Shown here: positions 18,896 through 26,942 of the stretch, piece after piece
How the letters are laid out: every line of letters begins with the position of its first letter
Position numbering within the stretch: position 1 is the stretch's first letter
From: Salinicoccus halitifaciens
GTDB lineage: Bacteria; Bacillota; Bacilli; Staphylococcales; Salinicoccaceae
DNA: 64,000 nt
Reading direction: 5' to 3'
Assembly: GCF_021026095.1 (NCBI RefSeq)
Contig: NZ_JAJNCU010000003.1
Coordinates: 124,001-188,000 of the forward strand
Notes under the pieces: generated by a model
What the model was told of the DNA's origin: nothing
What the model saw: the letters and a program-made list of their open reading frames with translations, nothing else
Databases searched by the model: none
Position numbers and translations under genes: made by a program

Positions 18896-20296
18896 ATGAG
18901 CAAGATTGAACAATTTAAAAGCGAACAGGAACTCATTGGAAGAATCGAGCAGCTGCGTGCGGACGGTGTCAATGACGATGACATCACTGTCTTTTCAAAA
19001 GAAAAACTGGAGGGTACATCCTTAAACTATACCAACGTCAACTTCAAAAGTGCAGATGGAACCGCATGGGATAAATTCGTTTCATTTTTCACTTCAGAAG
19101 CGCCTGAAGAACGGGCGATGGCGGATCTTGGCCTGAACGATGAAAATAAGCAGGAATATCTTACAGCCCTGCAGGCCGGCGATATTTTACTGTTCGTCAG
19201 TGAAGAGACACAGGGTGCTTCCACAGAGAACATGGAGGATGAAACAACTGAGAGAAACAACCAAAGCGATGATAACGCGGTCGGCGGCAAGGCCCACGAT
19301 GCTGAATACACTTCGGAAGAAGATGATCCGGGTCTGCCGGGCACGAACAGGCGGGAGGCCGTTTCAAGTACAGATGCCGTTGGCGGATCCACTTTAAGTG
19401 CAGATGCGAAAGGACATGGCCATCTTGGACTCACGGGGGAAAATCAGTCTGTTGAAGAAGGGCTCGCGAGGGATATTGAACAGGATACAGATCAGCGCGA
19501 TATCGATCCTTCGAATGTGAACGAGCGCGGTGATGTGCGTGATGAAGAAGTGAATGTGGATGAGCGCGGCATCAGTAATCAGCCTGGTACGAATTCGGAC
19601 GGCAGTACACGTCAGGATAAAGATGTAAGCGGCTACGGGCATGATTCCGATGACTCCGGCAGGACAAAAAGACTGAAGCCGAACGAGACATATGTCGTCG
19701 GTGCCGGGGGTGATGGAGGCGATGCTGCACGCGCCTCCGGGTCAGACGCACGGATTACTGAAGTGGAAGCGGATCAGACGTACGGTGAGGGCTCAGAAGA
19801 TAAACAGGATGAAGATTATGAAGGCACGATGCGCGCCGGAGGCGACGGAGACGATGCTGCACGCGCCACCGGGTCAGATGCACGGATCACTGAAGTGGAA
19901 GCAGATCAGACGTATGGTGAGGATTCAGAAGATAAACAGGATAAAGATTTTGAAGGCACGATGCGTGCTGGTGGCTATGAGGGTGAAGACCAGGACGACG
20001 AGGTTATCATCCGTGATGAAGATATTGAAAGGGATGCCCGTGTCGTCGATGAGGAGCCGTTCGAGGAGTATGTGACCAACGAGACGGCAGAGAGGGTCGA
20101 TGTTTCCACATACGGTTATGATGACACGGTCAACCGCGACGATATCGAAACGTCCAGCGACGGCGGCAACGCTTTGACAGATGAAGACCTGACAAGGGAT
20201 GACCGCGCAATAAGGAACAAATATAAGTCCCAGGAAGTCAGGGACAGTGAATTTACTGAACATGACCCGGACCGCCGCAATTTCAACACTGATTGA
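18896..20296 (+). CDS. YflT-domain acidic stress protein with tandem repeats
   Basis: A 466-residue paralogue of the gene at 17682; the first roughly 105 residues (YflT domain) are nearly the same. The long remainder is Asp/Glu/Gly-rich and likely disordered. It contains two 44-residue tandem repeats (DNA 19706-19969) and several short EGTMRA motifs that also occur in the upstream paralogue. Remnants of DUF2382-like charged strands can be seen (EEVNVDERG, ERVDVSTYGYDD), but a clear domain is not. The frame opens earlier, but GGAGGG is spaced for the ATG at 18896. Sigma-B controlled by its promoter. Confidence 0.85.
   Translation: MSKIEQFKSEQELIGRIEQLRADGVNDDDITVFSKEKLEGTSLNYTNVNFKSADGTAWDKFVSFFTSEAPEERAMADLGLNDENKQEYLTALQAGDILLFVSEETQGASTENMEDETTERNNQSDDNAVGGKAHDAEYTSEEDDPGLPGTNRREAVSSTDAVGGSTLSADAKGHGHLGLTGENQSVEEGLARDIEQDTDQRDIDPSNVNERGDVRDEEVNVDERGISNQPGTNSDGSTRQDKDVSGYGHDSDDSGRTKRLKPNETYVVGAGGDGGDAARASGSDARITEVEADQTYGEGSEDKQDEDYEGTMRAGGDGDDAARATGSDARITEVEADQTYGEDSEDKQDKDFEGTMRAGGYEGEDQDDEVIIRDEDIERDARVVDEEPFEEYVTNETAERVDVSTYGYDDTVNRDDIETSSDGGNALTDEDLTRDDRAIRNKYKSQEVRDSEFTEHDPDRRNFNTD
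19706..19969 (+). repeat. Two tandem 132-bp repeats inside the stress gene
   Basis: Units 19706-19837 and 19838-19969 encode 44 residues each, starting GGDG and ending EGTMRA, and differ at only a few residues. The unit length keeps the reading frame, so copy number could vary without breaking the gene. Confidence 0.85.
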
Positions 20297-20302
20297 AACA
20301 AA

Positions 20303-20340
20303 AAAAGAATGTAAAATCGGAGTCGATTTTACATTCTTTT
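20303..20340. terminator. Bidirectional terminator between stress gene and aldolase
   Basis: AAGAATGTAAAATCG with its complement around a GAGT loop. A runs on one side and T runs on the other serve both convergent genes. Confidence 0.85.
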
Positions 20341-20346
20341 TCATTT

Positions 20347-21357
20347 TTATTTACCTGCAGCAAGTTCCTGTGCCACACCGACGATCCAGTCTTCCTGGCC
20401 GCCGACAGCACCCATTTCTGCGATGCGCGTCAATATGTCACGCGGGTCCACACCGTACTCCTTGCCTGCACGCTCGGCGAACAGGAGGAAACTCGAGTAG
20501 ACGCCGGTATAACCGAGGGTCAGGGACAGACGGTCGATCTGCACCGGGCGCTCCATCATCGGTTTCATGAGGTTCTCAGCTGCATCCATCGTCTTATACA
20601 GATCCAGGTTATGGTCGATTCCCATCCGGTCGAGCACTGCCACAAGCTGCTCCGTCGCTGTATTGCCGGCGCCTGCACCCATTCCTGCCAGGCTTGAATC
20701 GATGCGGTTTGCACCTTCTTCGATCGCCACCACCGAGTTTGCCACAGCAAGGGAGAGGTTATTGTGTCCGTGGAATCCGACTTCCGTCTTCTGATCAAGG
20801 TTGTTCCTCAATAATGAAACCCGTTCTTTGACACCATCCATCGTCAATGCACCTGCAGAATCCACTGCATATACTGTGCCTGCTCCGTAAGATTCCATCT
20901 TCTTCGCTTCTTCAAGCAGGTTTTCAGGCGATGTACGGTGGGACATCATCAAAAATCCGACCGTATCCATGCCGAGCTCTGCCGCTTTTCCGATATGCTG
21001 CTCGGAGACGTCCGCTTCCGTACAATGCGTCGCAACACGTGCAACGCTCGCACCCCAATCATGCGCCTGTTCCAGGTGGTCGATCACACCGATGCCCGGC
21101 AGCAGAAGAACAGCCACTTTGGCGTTTTTCGCATTCTCGACCGTCGTCCTGATGATGGTTTCCTCACTCTCTTTTGAAAAACCATACTGGATGGAACTGC
21201 CGCCGAGTCCATCACCATGTGTCGCCTCGATGATATCTGCACCGGAATCGTCGATCACACGGGTCAGTTCAGCAATCTGTTCTTTTGAATACTGATGGCG
21301 GATGGCATGCATGCCGTCCCTTAAAGTCACGTCATTGATCAATATTTTACGGCTCAT
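20347..21357 (-). CDS. 4-hydroxy-2-oxovalerate aldolase
   Basis: Splits 4-hydroxy-2-oxovalerate into pyruvate and acetaldehyde, the last carbon-carbon cleavage of aromatic meta-cleavage (MhpE/DmpG/BphI type). The 336-residue HMGL-like TIM barrel opens with the metal-binding DVTLRDGMHA. It contains GFHGHNNLSLAVANS (about 190-205, metal-ligand His) and the C-terminal DmpG-type extension. The start overlaps the acetaldehyde dehydrogenase stop as TAATG. Aldolase and dehydrogenase form a channelling complex in this family. Confidence 0.95.
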   Translation of the reverse strand: MSRKILINDVTLRDGMHAIRHQYSKEQIAELTRVIDDSGADIIEATHGDGLGGSSIQYGFSKESEETIIRTTVENAKNAKVAVLLLPGIGVIDHLEQAHDWGASVARVATHCTEADVSEQHIGKAAELGMDTVGFLMMSHRTSPENLLEEAKKMESYGAGTVYAVDSAGALTMDGVKERVSLLRNNLDQKTEVGFHGHNNLSLAVANSVVAIEEGANRIDSSLAGMGAGAGNTATEQLVAVLDRMGIDHNLDLYKTMDAAENLMKPMMERPVQIDRLSLTLGYTGVYSSFLLFAERAGKEYGVDPRDILTRIAEMGAVGGQEDWIVGVAQELAAGK

Positions 21358-22250
21358 TATACTCTCTCCTTCTGAAGCATACTTTTCGCGATGACTTCGC
21401 CCGTTTTAACTGCAGCGGCAGTAATGATGTCGAGGTTGCCTGCATAGTTCGGCAGGAAGTCCCCGTTGCCTTCAACTTCAACGGAAACGGTCACGATATC
21501 ATCCTTGACCACCGGCTGTGCCTTATAACGGTAGCCCGGTACGTAAGACTGTACGGTTTCAACCATATTGTCCAGTGATTTGAGGATGGCATCCTTCTGC
21601 TCTTCTGCGTTGCCCGCTGTCTTCAGATGAATCGTATTCCTCATCAGGATCGGCGGGTCGGCAGGGTTTAAAGTGATGATCGCCTTCGATTCCTTGGCGC
21701 CTCCGACTTCCCTTAGGGCATTCGCAGTCGTCACCGTGAACTCATCGATGTTCTGTCTTGTTCCCGGTCCTGCACTTCTGCTGGAAATGGATGCGACGAT
21801 TTCTGCATAATCCACTTCAAGCACGTCCGATACCGCTTTCACAATTGGGATCGTCGCCTGGCCGCCGCATGTCACCATATTGACGTTATCAAGCTGAGGA
21901 ATCTCCTCTTCCTTCAAGTTTACGGAAGGCACCAGGAACGGGCCGACTGCCGCCGGTGTCAGGTCGATCGCCTTCTTGCCGAGCTCCTTCAAAATTTTCG
22001 AGTTGTGCAGGTGCGCTTTTGCCGACGTCGCTTCATATACGATATCTGCAAGATCCGGATTCTCGACCAGTCCGTCGATGCCGTTCGATACTGCTTTGAC
22101 ACCGTGCTTCTCCGCCCTTTTCAACCCTTCAGATTCAGGATCGATGCCGATCAGCGCCGTCACTTCCAAATACTCGTTGTCCAGCAATTTCATCATCAAG
22201 TCACTGCCGATGTTGCCGGAACCTATGATTGCACATTTCACTTTTTCCAT
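21357..22250 (-). CDS. Acetaldehyde dehydrogenase (acylating)
   Basis: Oxidises acetaldehyde from the aldolase to acetyl-CoA (MhpF/DmpF/BphJ type). The protein of about 297 residues has a Rossmann start AIIGSGNIGSD and the catalytic Cys in MVTCGGQATIPIV (about 125). The frame also has an ATG at 22265, but GGGGG is spaced 7 bases from the ATG at 22250, which I prefer. It is transcribed away from the rest of the aromatic cluster from a shared intergenic region. Confidence 0.94.
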   Translation of the reverse strand: MEKVKCAIIGSGNIGSDLMMKLLDNEYLEVTALIGIDPESEGLKRAEKHGVKAVSNGIDGLVENPDLADIVYEATSAKAHLHNSKILKELGKKAIDLTPAAVGPFLVPSVNLKEEEIPQLDNVNMVTCGGQATIPIVKAVSDVLEVDYAEIVASISSRSAGPGTRQNIDEFTVTTANALREVGGAKESKAIITLNPADPPILMRNTIHLKTAGNAEEQKDAILKSLDNMVETVQSYVPGYRYKAQPVVKDDIVTVSVEVEGNGDFLPNYAGNLDIITAAAVKTGEVIAKSMLQKERV

Positions 22251-22475
22251 TTTCTCATCCCCCATAATTTATGGTTATTTTTTACGCATGAAGTGTCCGT
22301 TTCTTCCAATTCCGCTCTTTACCTTAATTTTCTGAAATGTTAACATTTATATTGTGAAGTGTAAGGCAACACAGCGCATTTGTCAATTCTCAAAATAAAA
22401 TTCTTGCTTTTCGAGAATAAAAAACTGGCTGATGGAGGCACTTTCCTCATATATAGCACTTTTTCACTGCCGTTG
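22251..22475. other. Left part of the divergent aromatic promoter region
   Basis: No gene. This AT-rich stretch must hold the promoter for the acetaldehyde dehydrogenase-aldolase pair, but I see no clear -35/-10 pair on the minus strand. The right part of the same region carries the operator, cre site and promoter listed next. Confidence 0.4.
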
Positions 22476-22496
22476 AATAGTATGAATAATACTAAT
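22476..22496. promoter_or_regulatory. Inverted repeat AATAGTA-N7-TACTAAT, candidate operator of the aromatic cluster
   Basis: The right arm TACTAAT and the spacing are identical to a dyad at 28843-28863 in the other promoter region of the cluster, and the left arm differs at one base. It is centred about 75 bases upstream of the predicted transcription start of the FAH-family gene, a usual activator position. The V4R-PucR regulator in the cluster is the obvious candidate to bind it (inference). Confidence 0.5.
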
Positions 22497-22498
22497 TT

Positions 22499-22512
22499 TT
22501 AAAGCGCTTTCG
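22499..22512. promoter_or_regulatory. CcpA cre-like site
   Basis: TTAAAGCGCTTTCG matches the ideal cre TGAAAGCGCTTTCA at 12 of 14 positions. It lies next to the inverted repeat and upstream of the -35 box, so carbon catabolite control is likely. Confidence 0.5.
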
Positions 22513-22525
22513 CAATACCCTCCGT

Positions 22526-22554
22526 TTGACACCCCCAAGTTTCAATAGTTTAAT
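22526..22554 (+). promoter_or_regulatory. Sigma-A promoter of the FAH-family gene
   Basis: TTGACA-N17-TTTAAT, with the -10 box ending 32 bases before the ATG at 22587. Confidence 0.7.
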
Positions 22555-22586
22555 ATGAACTAATTTACATAAAGGAGTGTCTAGAA

Positions 22587-23552
22587 ATGGGAATGCAGAT
22601 AGTGAGATACAAAAGTAACGGTGATATAAGATGGGGCGTGCTCTCCGGAGACCGTGTCCATCATATCGAAAACGATGCTTCGACGCTTGCCGGGTTTTTG
22701 AGTACCGGCCCCGATCAGGCCAAAGCTGCGCTTGAAGATGACCAGGGGGAAACATCCGCTCTGAATGAGGTCGAACTGTTGAGCCCTGTAACAAAGCCGT
22801 CCACGATAACATGCCAGGGTGCGAATTATTCGAGCCACCGCGAGGAATCCGGAATGACCGCCGAACGTCCCGAGTTCAATCTGATTTTCGGGAAGGCGGA
22901 CAGTGCGCTGTGCAGCCATGACTCGGACGTCATCCGTCCGGAAGGCGTGAACTTCCTGGATTACGAAATCGAACTCGGCCTCGTCATCGGAAGCGAAATC
23001 GACAGCCCGGTCGATGTGACGAATGAAAATCTCCATCAGTATGTCGCAGGCCTTGTCATCATGAATGATATTTCCGCACGTGATGTCCAGCTGCCGGAAG
23101 GCCAGTGGCTCCGCGGGAAAAGCTACCGCACTTTCGCACCCACAGGCCCTTACCTCTATATCCTTGATGAAGATGAATACCCGAAAATCCATGACCTGGA
23201 ACTGAACTTATGGGTCAACGATGAGCTTCGCCAGTCTGCCAATACAACTCAGCTGCTGTTCAAACCAGAAGAGACGTTGACCGAACTCTCCCGGGTGATG
23301 AATTTTGCGCCGGGTGATGTCCTGCTCACAGGGACACCCGGCGGCGTCGCTATGAATCTGACGAAGGAAGATATGGAAGCTGCAACGAAAATCACAGCGC
23401 CGTTGAGTGAGAAAGTGAAAGTCTTCAACGCGTCCCAGGCGGATAATGAGAATTACTTAAAAGATGGCGATGTCATCCGCGCCGCCATTAAAAGCCCGGA
23501 TGGCTCCATCGATCTTGGTGAACAGATGAATACGGTCACTTCAGAAAAATAA
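22587..23552 (+). CDS. Fumarylacetoacetate hydrolase (FAH) family protein
   Basis: A 321-residue protein with the FAH catalytic domain from about residue 70 to 290. Visible are CQGANYSSH (substrate loop), LDYEIELGLVIG (acidic metal ligands), NDISARDVQ and LTGTPGGVAMNL. The family includes acylpyruvate hydrolases, 2-hydroxyhepta-2,4-diene-1,7-dioate isomerases and oxaloacetate decarboxylases. In this position it may hydrolyse or isomerise a ring-cleavage product as a side branch to the alpha/beta hydrolase. The exact substrate is not visible. It has its own promoter and terminator. Confidence 0.85.
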   Translation: MGMQIVRYKSNGDIRWGVLSGDRVHHIENDASTLAGFLSTGPDQAKAALEDDQGETSALNEVELLSPVTKPSTITCQGANYSSHREESGMTAERPEFNLIFGKADSALCSHDSDVIRPEGVNFLDYEIELGLVIGSEIDSPVDVTNENLHQYVAGLVIMNDISARDVQLPEGQWLRGKSYRTFAPTGPYLYILDEDEYPKIHDLELNLWVNDELRQSANTTQLLFKPEETLTELSRVMNFAPGDVLLTGTPGGVAMNLTKEDMEAATKITAPLSEKVKVFNASQADNENYLKDGDVIRAAIKSPDGSIDLGEQMNTVTSEK

Positions 23553-23557
23553 TGTAC

Positions 23558-23599
23558 TCCGTCCAGCACCCGTATGGGTTCAGTGCTGGACGGATTTTT
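23558..23599 (+). terminator. Terminator after the FAH-family gene
   Basis: A 12-bp stem (TCCGTCCAGCAC and complement), 13-base loop and TTTTT tail, 6 bases after the stop codon. Confidence 0.85.
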
Positions 23600-23709
23600 A
23601 ATTTTCTGAACTTTTAGTACAAAATATGTCAAAATATTTGAAGTATTCGTAGGAAACGTATGTATATTTTATCCAAAGGCTGTTCTATACTTCGATATAA
23701 GCCATTAGG

Positions 23710-23723
23710 TGATAGCGCTTACA
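23710..23723. promoter_or_regulatory. CcpA cre-like site upstream of the monooxygenase operon
   Basis: TGATAGCGCTTACA is a near-palindromic match to cre, placed 19 bases before the ATG at 23742, where bound CcpA would block elongation or initiation. A possible TTAGTA half-site of the cluster's inverted repeat lies about 95 bases upstream. Confidence 0.55.
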
Positions 23724-23741
23724 AATAGAAAGGGGATTTTT

Positions 23742-24953
23742 ATGAGTAGCACAACTAGCACAACTAAACAAAAAACAGTCAGTCGTGAAGAACTGCTGAG
23801 AAGAGCTAAAGAAATCGGCGAACTCGCTGAAAAATATGCAATGCAGACAGATGAAGACCGGAGGCTCCCTGAAGAAGTCATCCAAAAACTGAAGGAATCC
23901 AACTTCCACCTGCTCCACCGTCCGAAGGCATACGGCGGACAGGACCTGGACTTCGAAACATTCGGAGACATCATCCGCACCGTCGCATACCACAGTGTTT
24001 CGGCGGCATGGGCGACATATTTCGTCATCATCCACGAAACATGGCCTTCATTCATACCTAAAGATGCGCGGGATGCAATGTTCAACAGCAACGAACTGAT
24101 GGCGGACGTTTTCGCACCGGTCGGTAAAGTGGAAGATGCCGATGACGGCAAAGGCTACCTGGTCAGCGGCCAGTGGAACTTCTGCAGCGGTGTGTTATGG
24201 TCCGACTGGATTGCCCTCGGTGCTTTCCATAAGATGCGGGACGGCGACAAACCTGAACTCAGCCTCTTCATAGTCCGTAAAGAGGATATTGAAGTCGTGG
24301 ACAACTGGGATACGATGGGCCTCCGCGGCACGGGAAGCAATGCAGTGAAGCTGGATCGCAACTATGTGGCGCCGGAATATGTATTTCCGCTCGGCAGAGT
24401 CGTCGAAGGTGCAACTGCACCGGACGGAAACTATGAAGAAGATTACCTGCTGTTCAACGTACCTTACATCGCCTACTTCCTTTCCGGGTTCTCACAGATC
24501 CTGGTCGGCGGACTTAAGAGACTTGTCGATGAGTTCGTTGAAAGGACACAGAACCGTGTCAGAGTATACAACAACAATTCACAGGAGAAGGACAACAGCA
24601 GTGCACAGAGAACACTCGGCGAAATCAAGATGGAGTACAACACTCTTGAGAAGATTGCCGATGACTACCTTGTAAGGATGCAGGGCTATGCTGAAAAAGG
24701 CGTCCGTGTCCTTGAAGAGGAAGAGCGTCAGGAACTGTTCGCAATGCGCGGCTACGTCGCAAAACATGCACCGCTCATCGCCACAAGATTGCTGACGGTA
24801 CTCGGTGGAAACGCACTTTACAGAGAGTCCGGTGCAGAAAGATTCGTCCGTGACCTCATCGCCGTTTCATGCCACCCGACCCACCTGTACGAAGATGCAA
24901 TGGTCGGTTACGGCAAGACGATCGTCGGCCAGGACGGCCACCCGATGTGGTAA
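23742..24953 (+). CDS. Flavin-dependent monooxygenase, acyl-CoA dehydrogenase fold (HsaA/HpaH-C2 type)
   Basis: A 403-residue protein of the acyl-CoA dehydrogenase superfamily (N-terminal helical, middle beta, C-terminal helical domains). It lacks acyl-CoA dehydrogenase context and sits with a catechol dioxygenase and a flavin reductase, as expected for the oxygenase of a two-component phenol hydroxylase. Visible are SGQWNFCSGVLWSDW and MGLRGTGSNAVKL in the flavin-binding middle domain, and GGNALYRESGAERFVRDL near the end. It would hydroxylate a phenol to a catechol with reduced flavin. Substrate unknown. The ATG at 23742 has AAAGGGG upstream. Confidence 0.85.
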   Translation: MSSTTSTTKQKTVSREELLRRAKEIGELAEKYAMQTDEDRRLPEEVIQKLKESNFHLLHRPKAYGGQDLDFETFGDIIRTVAYHSVSAAWATYFVIIHETWPSFIPKDARDAMFNSNELMADVFAPVGKVEDADDGKGYLVSGQWNFCSGVLWSDWIALGAFHKMRDGDKPELSLFIVRKEDIEVVDNWDTMGLRGTGSNAVKLDRNYVAPEYVFPLGRVVEGATAPDGNYEEDYLLFNVPYIAYFLSGFSQILVGGLKRLVDEFVERTQNRVRVYNNNSQEKDNSSAQRTLGEIKMEYNTLEKIADDYLVRMQGYAEKGVRVLEEEERQELFAMRGYVAKHAPLIATRLLTVLGGNALYRESGAERFVRDLIAVSCHPTHLYEDAMVGYGKTIVGQDGHPMW

Positions 24954-25004
24954 AAGCTTTAAAACTTAAAATAAAACTATATTGATATTAAGGGAGAAAT
25001 GAAC

Positions 25005-26003
25005 ATGACTAATGAAGAAATTTTAGATATTGCACATTTGGCACATATGGAAATCTACAGCCCTAAACTTGAAGAATCAGTATCATTCTTCAAAGAAATG
25101 CTCGGTATGATTGAAGTAGAGCGGAAAGACAAATCCGTCTACATGCGTGCTTACGAAGATCACTACCATAACTCACTGATCATCACGGAGCACCACGAGG
25201 CAGGTCTCGGCCACCTTGGACTCCGTACGAAATCACCGGAGGCACTCGAGAAACGTGCAGCTGCAATCGAAGAAATGGGCTACGGCATCGGATGGGTCGA
25301 CGGCGATATCGGCCACGGCCGTGCATACCAGTTCCAATCACCGGACGGCCACAAGATGGAAATCTTCTGGGAAGTTGACTACTTCGACTGCCCTGAAGAG
25401 GAAAGAACAGAATTGCTGAACCGTGCGCAGAAGCGTCCTAACCGTGGTGTACCGGTACGCCGTATCGACCACATCAACCTTCTTGCCGGCGATCCTGACA
25501 AAAACGTTGAGTTCATGCAGGAAGCACTCGGCTTCAAAACACGCGAACGTATCGTGAACGAAGATAATACGCATGTTGCAGCATGGCTGAGCGTCACAAA
25601 CCTTGTACATGATGTTGCGATCATGGGAGATGCACTCGGTGAAAAAGGCCGTCTCCATCACATCTGCTACTGGTACGGCCAGCCTCAGAACTTGATCGAG
25701 GTTTCCGAGCTGCTTGTTGAAGCGGGCCACCACATTGAAGTTGCACCGATCAAACATGGTATTTCCCAGGCATACTGCATGTATGTGTACGAGCCGGGCG
25801 GCAACCGTGTTGAACTCTTCGGTGACTCAGGTTACCTCATCTTCGATCCGGACTGGAAGACAGTCGAATGGAAAGGCGAAGATGCAGCGAGAGCAATCCT
25901 TTGGCACGGCGGCAGCAACCTGCCTGAGAACTTCTTTGCATACGGCACGCCTGACAGACAGCCAGCCGAAGCAGAAGTTGAAGAAGAAGTCACTAGCAAG
26001 TAA
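25005..26003 (+). CDS. Extradiol ring-cleavage dioxygenase (catechol 2,3-dioxygenase type)
   Basis: A 332-residue type I extradiol dioxygenase with two VOC modules (about 8-125 and 148-275). The C-terminal module holds the iron ligands: His in RIDHINLL (about 148), His in LHHICYW (about 213) and Glu in GNRVELFG (about 264). The conserved Tyr in AYCMYVYEPGG is also present. It opens a catechol next to the diol to a 2-hydroxymuconate semialdehyde or ketone. GGGAG is spaced 8 bases from the ATG at 25005, so the ATG at 24999 is less likely. Second gene of the monooxygenase operon. Confidence 0.93.
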   Translation: MTNEEILDIAHLAHMEIYSPKLEESVSFFKEMLGMIEVERKDKSVYMRAYEDHYHNSLIITEHHEAGLGHLGLRTKSPEALEKRAAAIEEMGYGIGWVDGDIGHGRAYQFQSPDGHKMEIFWEVDYFDCPEEERTELLNRAQKRPNRGVPVRRIDHINLLAGDPDKNVEFMQEALGFKTRERIVNEDNTHVAAWLSVTNLVHDVAIMGDALGEKGRLHHICYWYGQPQNLIEVSELLVEAGHHIEVAPIKHGISQAYCMYVYEPGGNRVELFGDSGYLIFDPDWKTVEWKGEDAARAILWHGGSNLPENFFAYGTPDRQPAEAEVEEEVTSK

Positions 26004-26045
26004 TATAGAAGTTATCAATAACTAATACATTCGGAGGTAATGAAT

Positions 26046-26894
26046 TTGGCAGTCAAAGAAGCAAACTTGCAGGAAATAGAAAAACAGATGACAGTTGACG
26101 GCATTGAAACAAACTACCTTGAAGCAGGCGCCGGCAATAAGGAGACCATGGTCCTGATCCATGGCTCCGGCCCCGGGGTCTCGGCATTCGCCAACTGGAG
26201 ACTGGTGATACCACGCCTGAGCGAGACATTCCACGTCTTTGCACCGGACGTGATCGGTTTCGGCAAGACCGCGAAACTCGAAGAGAACGAGTATGGACTC
26301 GACGTATGGGTGAACCACCTGATCAACTTCATCGAAGAAGTGGCGGACGGCCCTGTCCATATCGTCGGAAACTCATTCGGCGGCGCGATGGCACTGCAGA
26401 TTGCCCATAGAAGACCTGATCTGATCAATAAACTGATCCTTATGGGAACAGTCGGCGTGAAGCATGAACTGTCCCCGGGACTTCAAAAAGTATGGGGTTA
26501 TGACCCGAGCATTGAAAACATGCGCGAGCTGATCAAGTTGTTCTCGTATAACCAGGAAGCTGCAAACAATGAGGAACTGGTCAGATTGAGATATGAGGCG
26601 AGCATGGAGCCGGAATCCAAAGAAGCTTTCCATAACATGTTCTACAACAACCAGCAGGAAAGGCTGGACGAGCTGTCCCTTGAAGACGAGGAGATCAAGC
26701 AGATCGAAAAAGACACCATCCTTTTCCATGGTCTTGAAGACCAGGTCATCCCATTTGAAGCGACAAGCTACAAGCTGATGAAATTACTGCCGAATGCAGA
26801 ATTGCACCTGTTCAACCAGTGCGGTCACTGGACACAGATTGAAAAGACCGAACCATTCATCGACCATATCCTTGCCTTCACAAAAGGTGAGTAG
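26046..26894 (+). CDS. Meta-cleavage product hydrolase (alpha/beta fold, DmpD/XylF/BphD type)
   Basis: Hydrolyses the carbon-carbon bond of the ring-cleavage product to 2-hydroxypenta-2,4-dienoate and an acid. The protein has the oxyanion motif HGSGPGVSAFANW near residue 40, the nucleophile GNSFGG (about 110), the acid in GLEDQVIPFE and the base in QCGHWTQIE. GGAGG is spaced 8 bases from TTG 26046 but only 2 from ATG 26040, so TTG is preferred. It is the last gene of the monooxygenase-dioxygenase-hydrolase operon. Confidence 0.92.
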   Translation: MAVKEANLQEIEKQMTVDGIETNYLEAGAGNKETMVLIHGSGPGVSAFANWRLVIPRLSETFHVFAPDVIGFGKTAKLEENEYGLDVWVNHLINFIEEVADGPVHIVGNSFGGAMALQIAHRRPDLINKLILMGTVGVKHELSPGLQKVWGYDPSIENMRELIKLFSYNQEAANNEELVRLRYEASMEPESKEAFHNMFYNNQQERLDELSLEDEEIKQIEKDTILFHGLEDQVIPFEATSYKLMKLLPNAELHLFNQCGHWTQIEKTEPFIDHILAFTKGE

Positions 26895-26899
26895 AAATT

Positions 26900-26939
26900 A
26901 AAAAAGCACGCGTCCCATAGCCGGGATGCGTGCTTTTTT
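26900..26939. terminator. Bidirectional terminator between hydrolase and regulator
   Basis: A near-perfect 17-bp stem (AAAAAAGCACGCGTCCC and complement) with a 6-base loop, flanked by A and T runs. It serves both the hydrolase operon and the convergent regulator gene. Confidence 0.9.
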
Positions 26940-26942
26940 GCA

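Noticed and set aside
23709-24953. True acyl-CoA dehydrogenase of fatty-acid oxidation
   Set aside because: Genomic context (extradiol dioxygenase, flavin reductase, C-C hydrolase) favours a flavin monooxygenase of the same fold.
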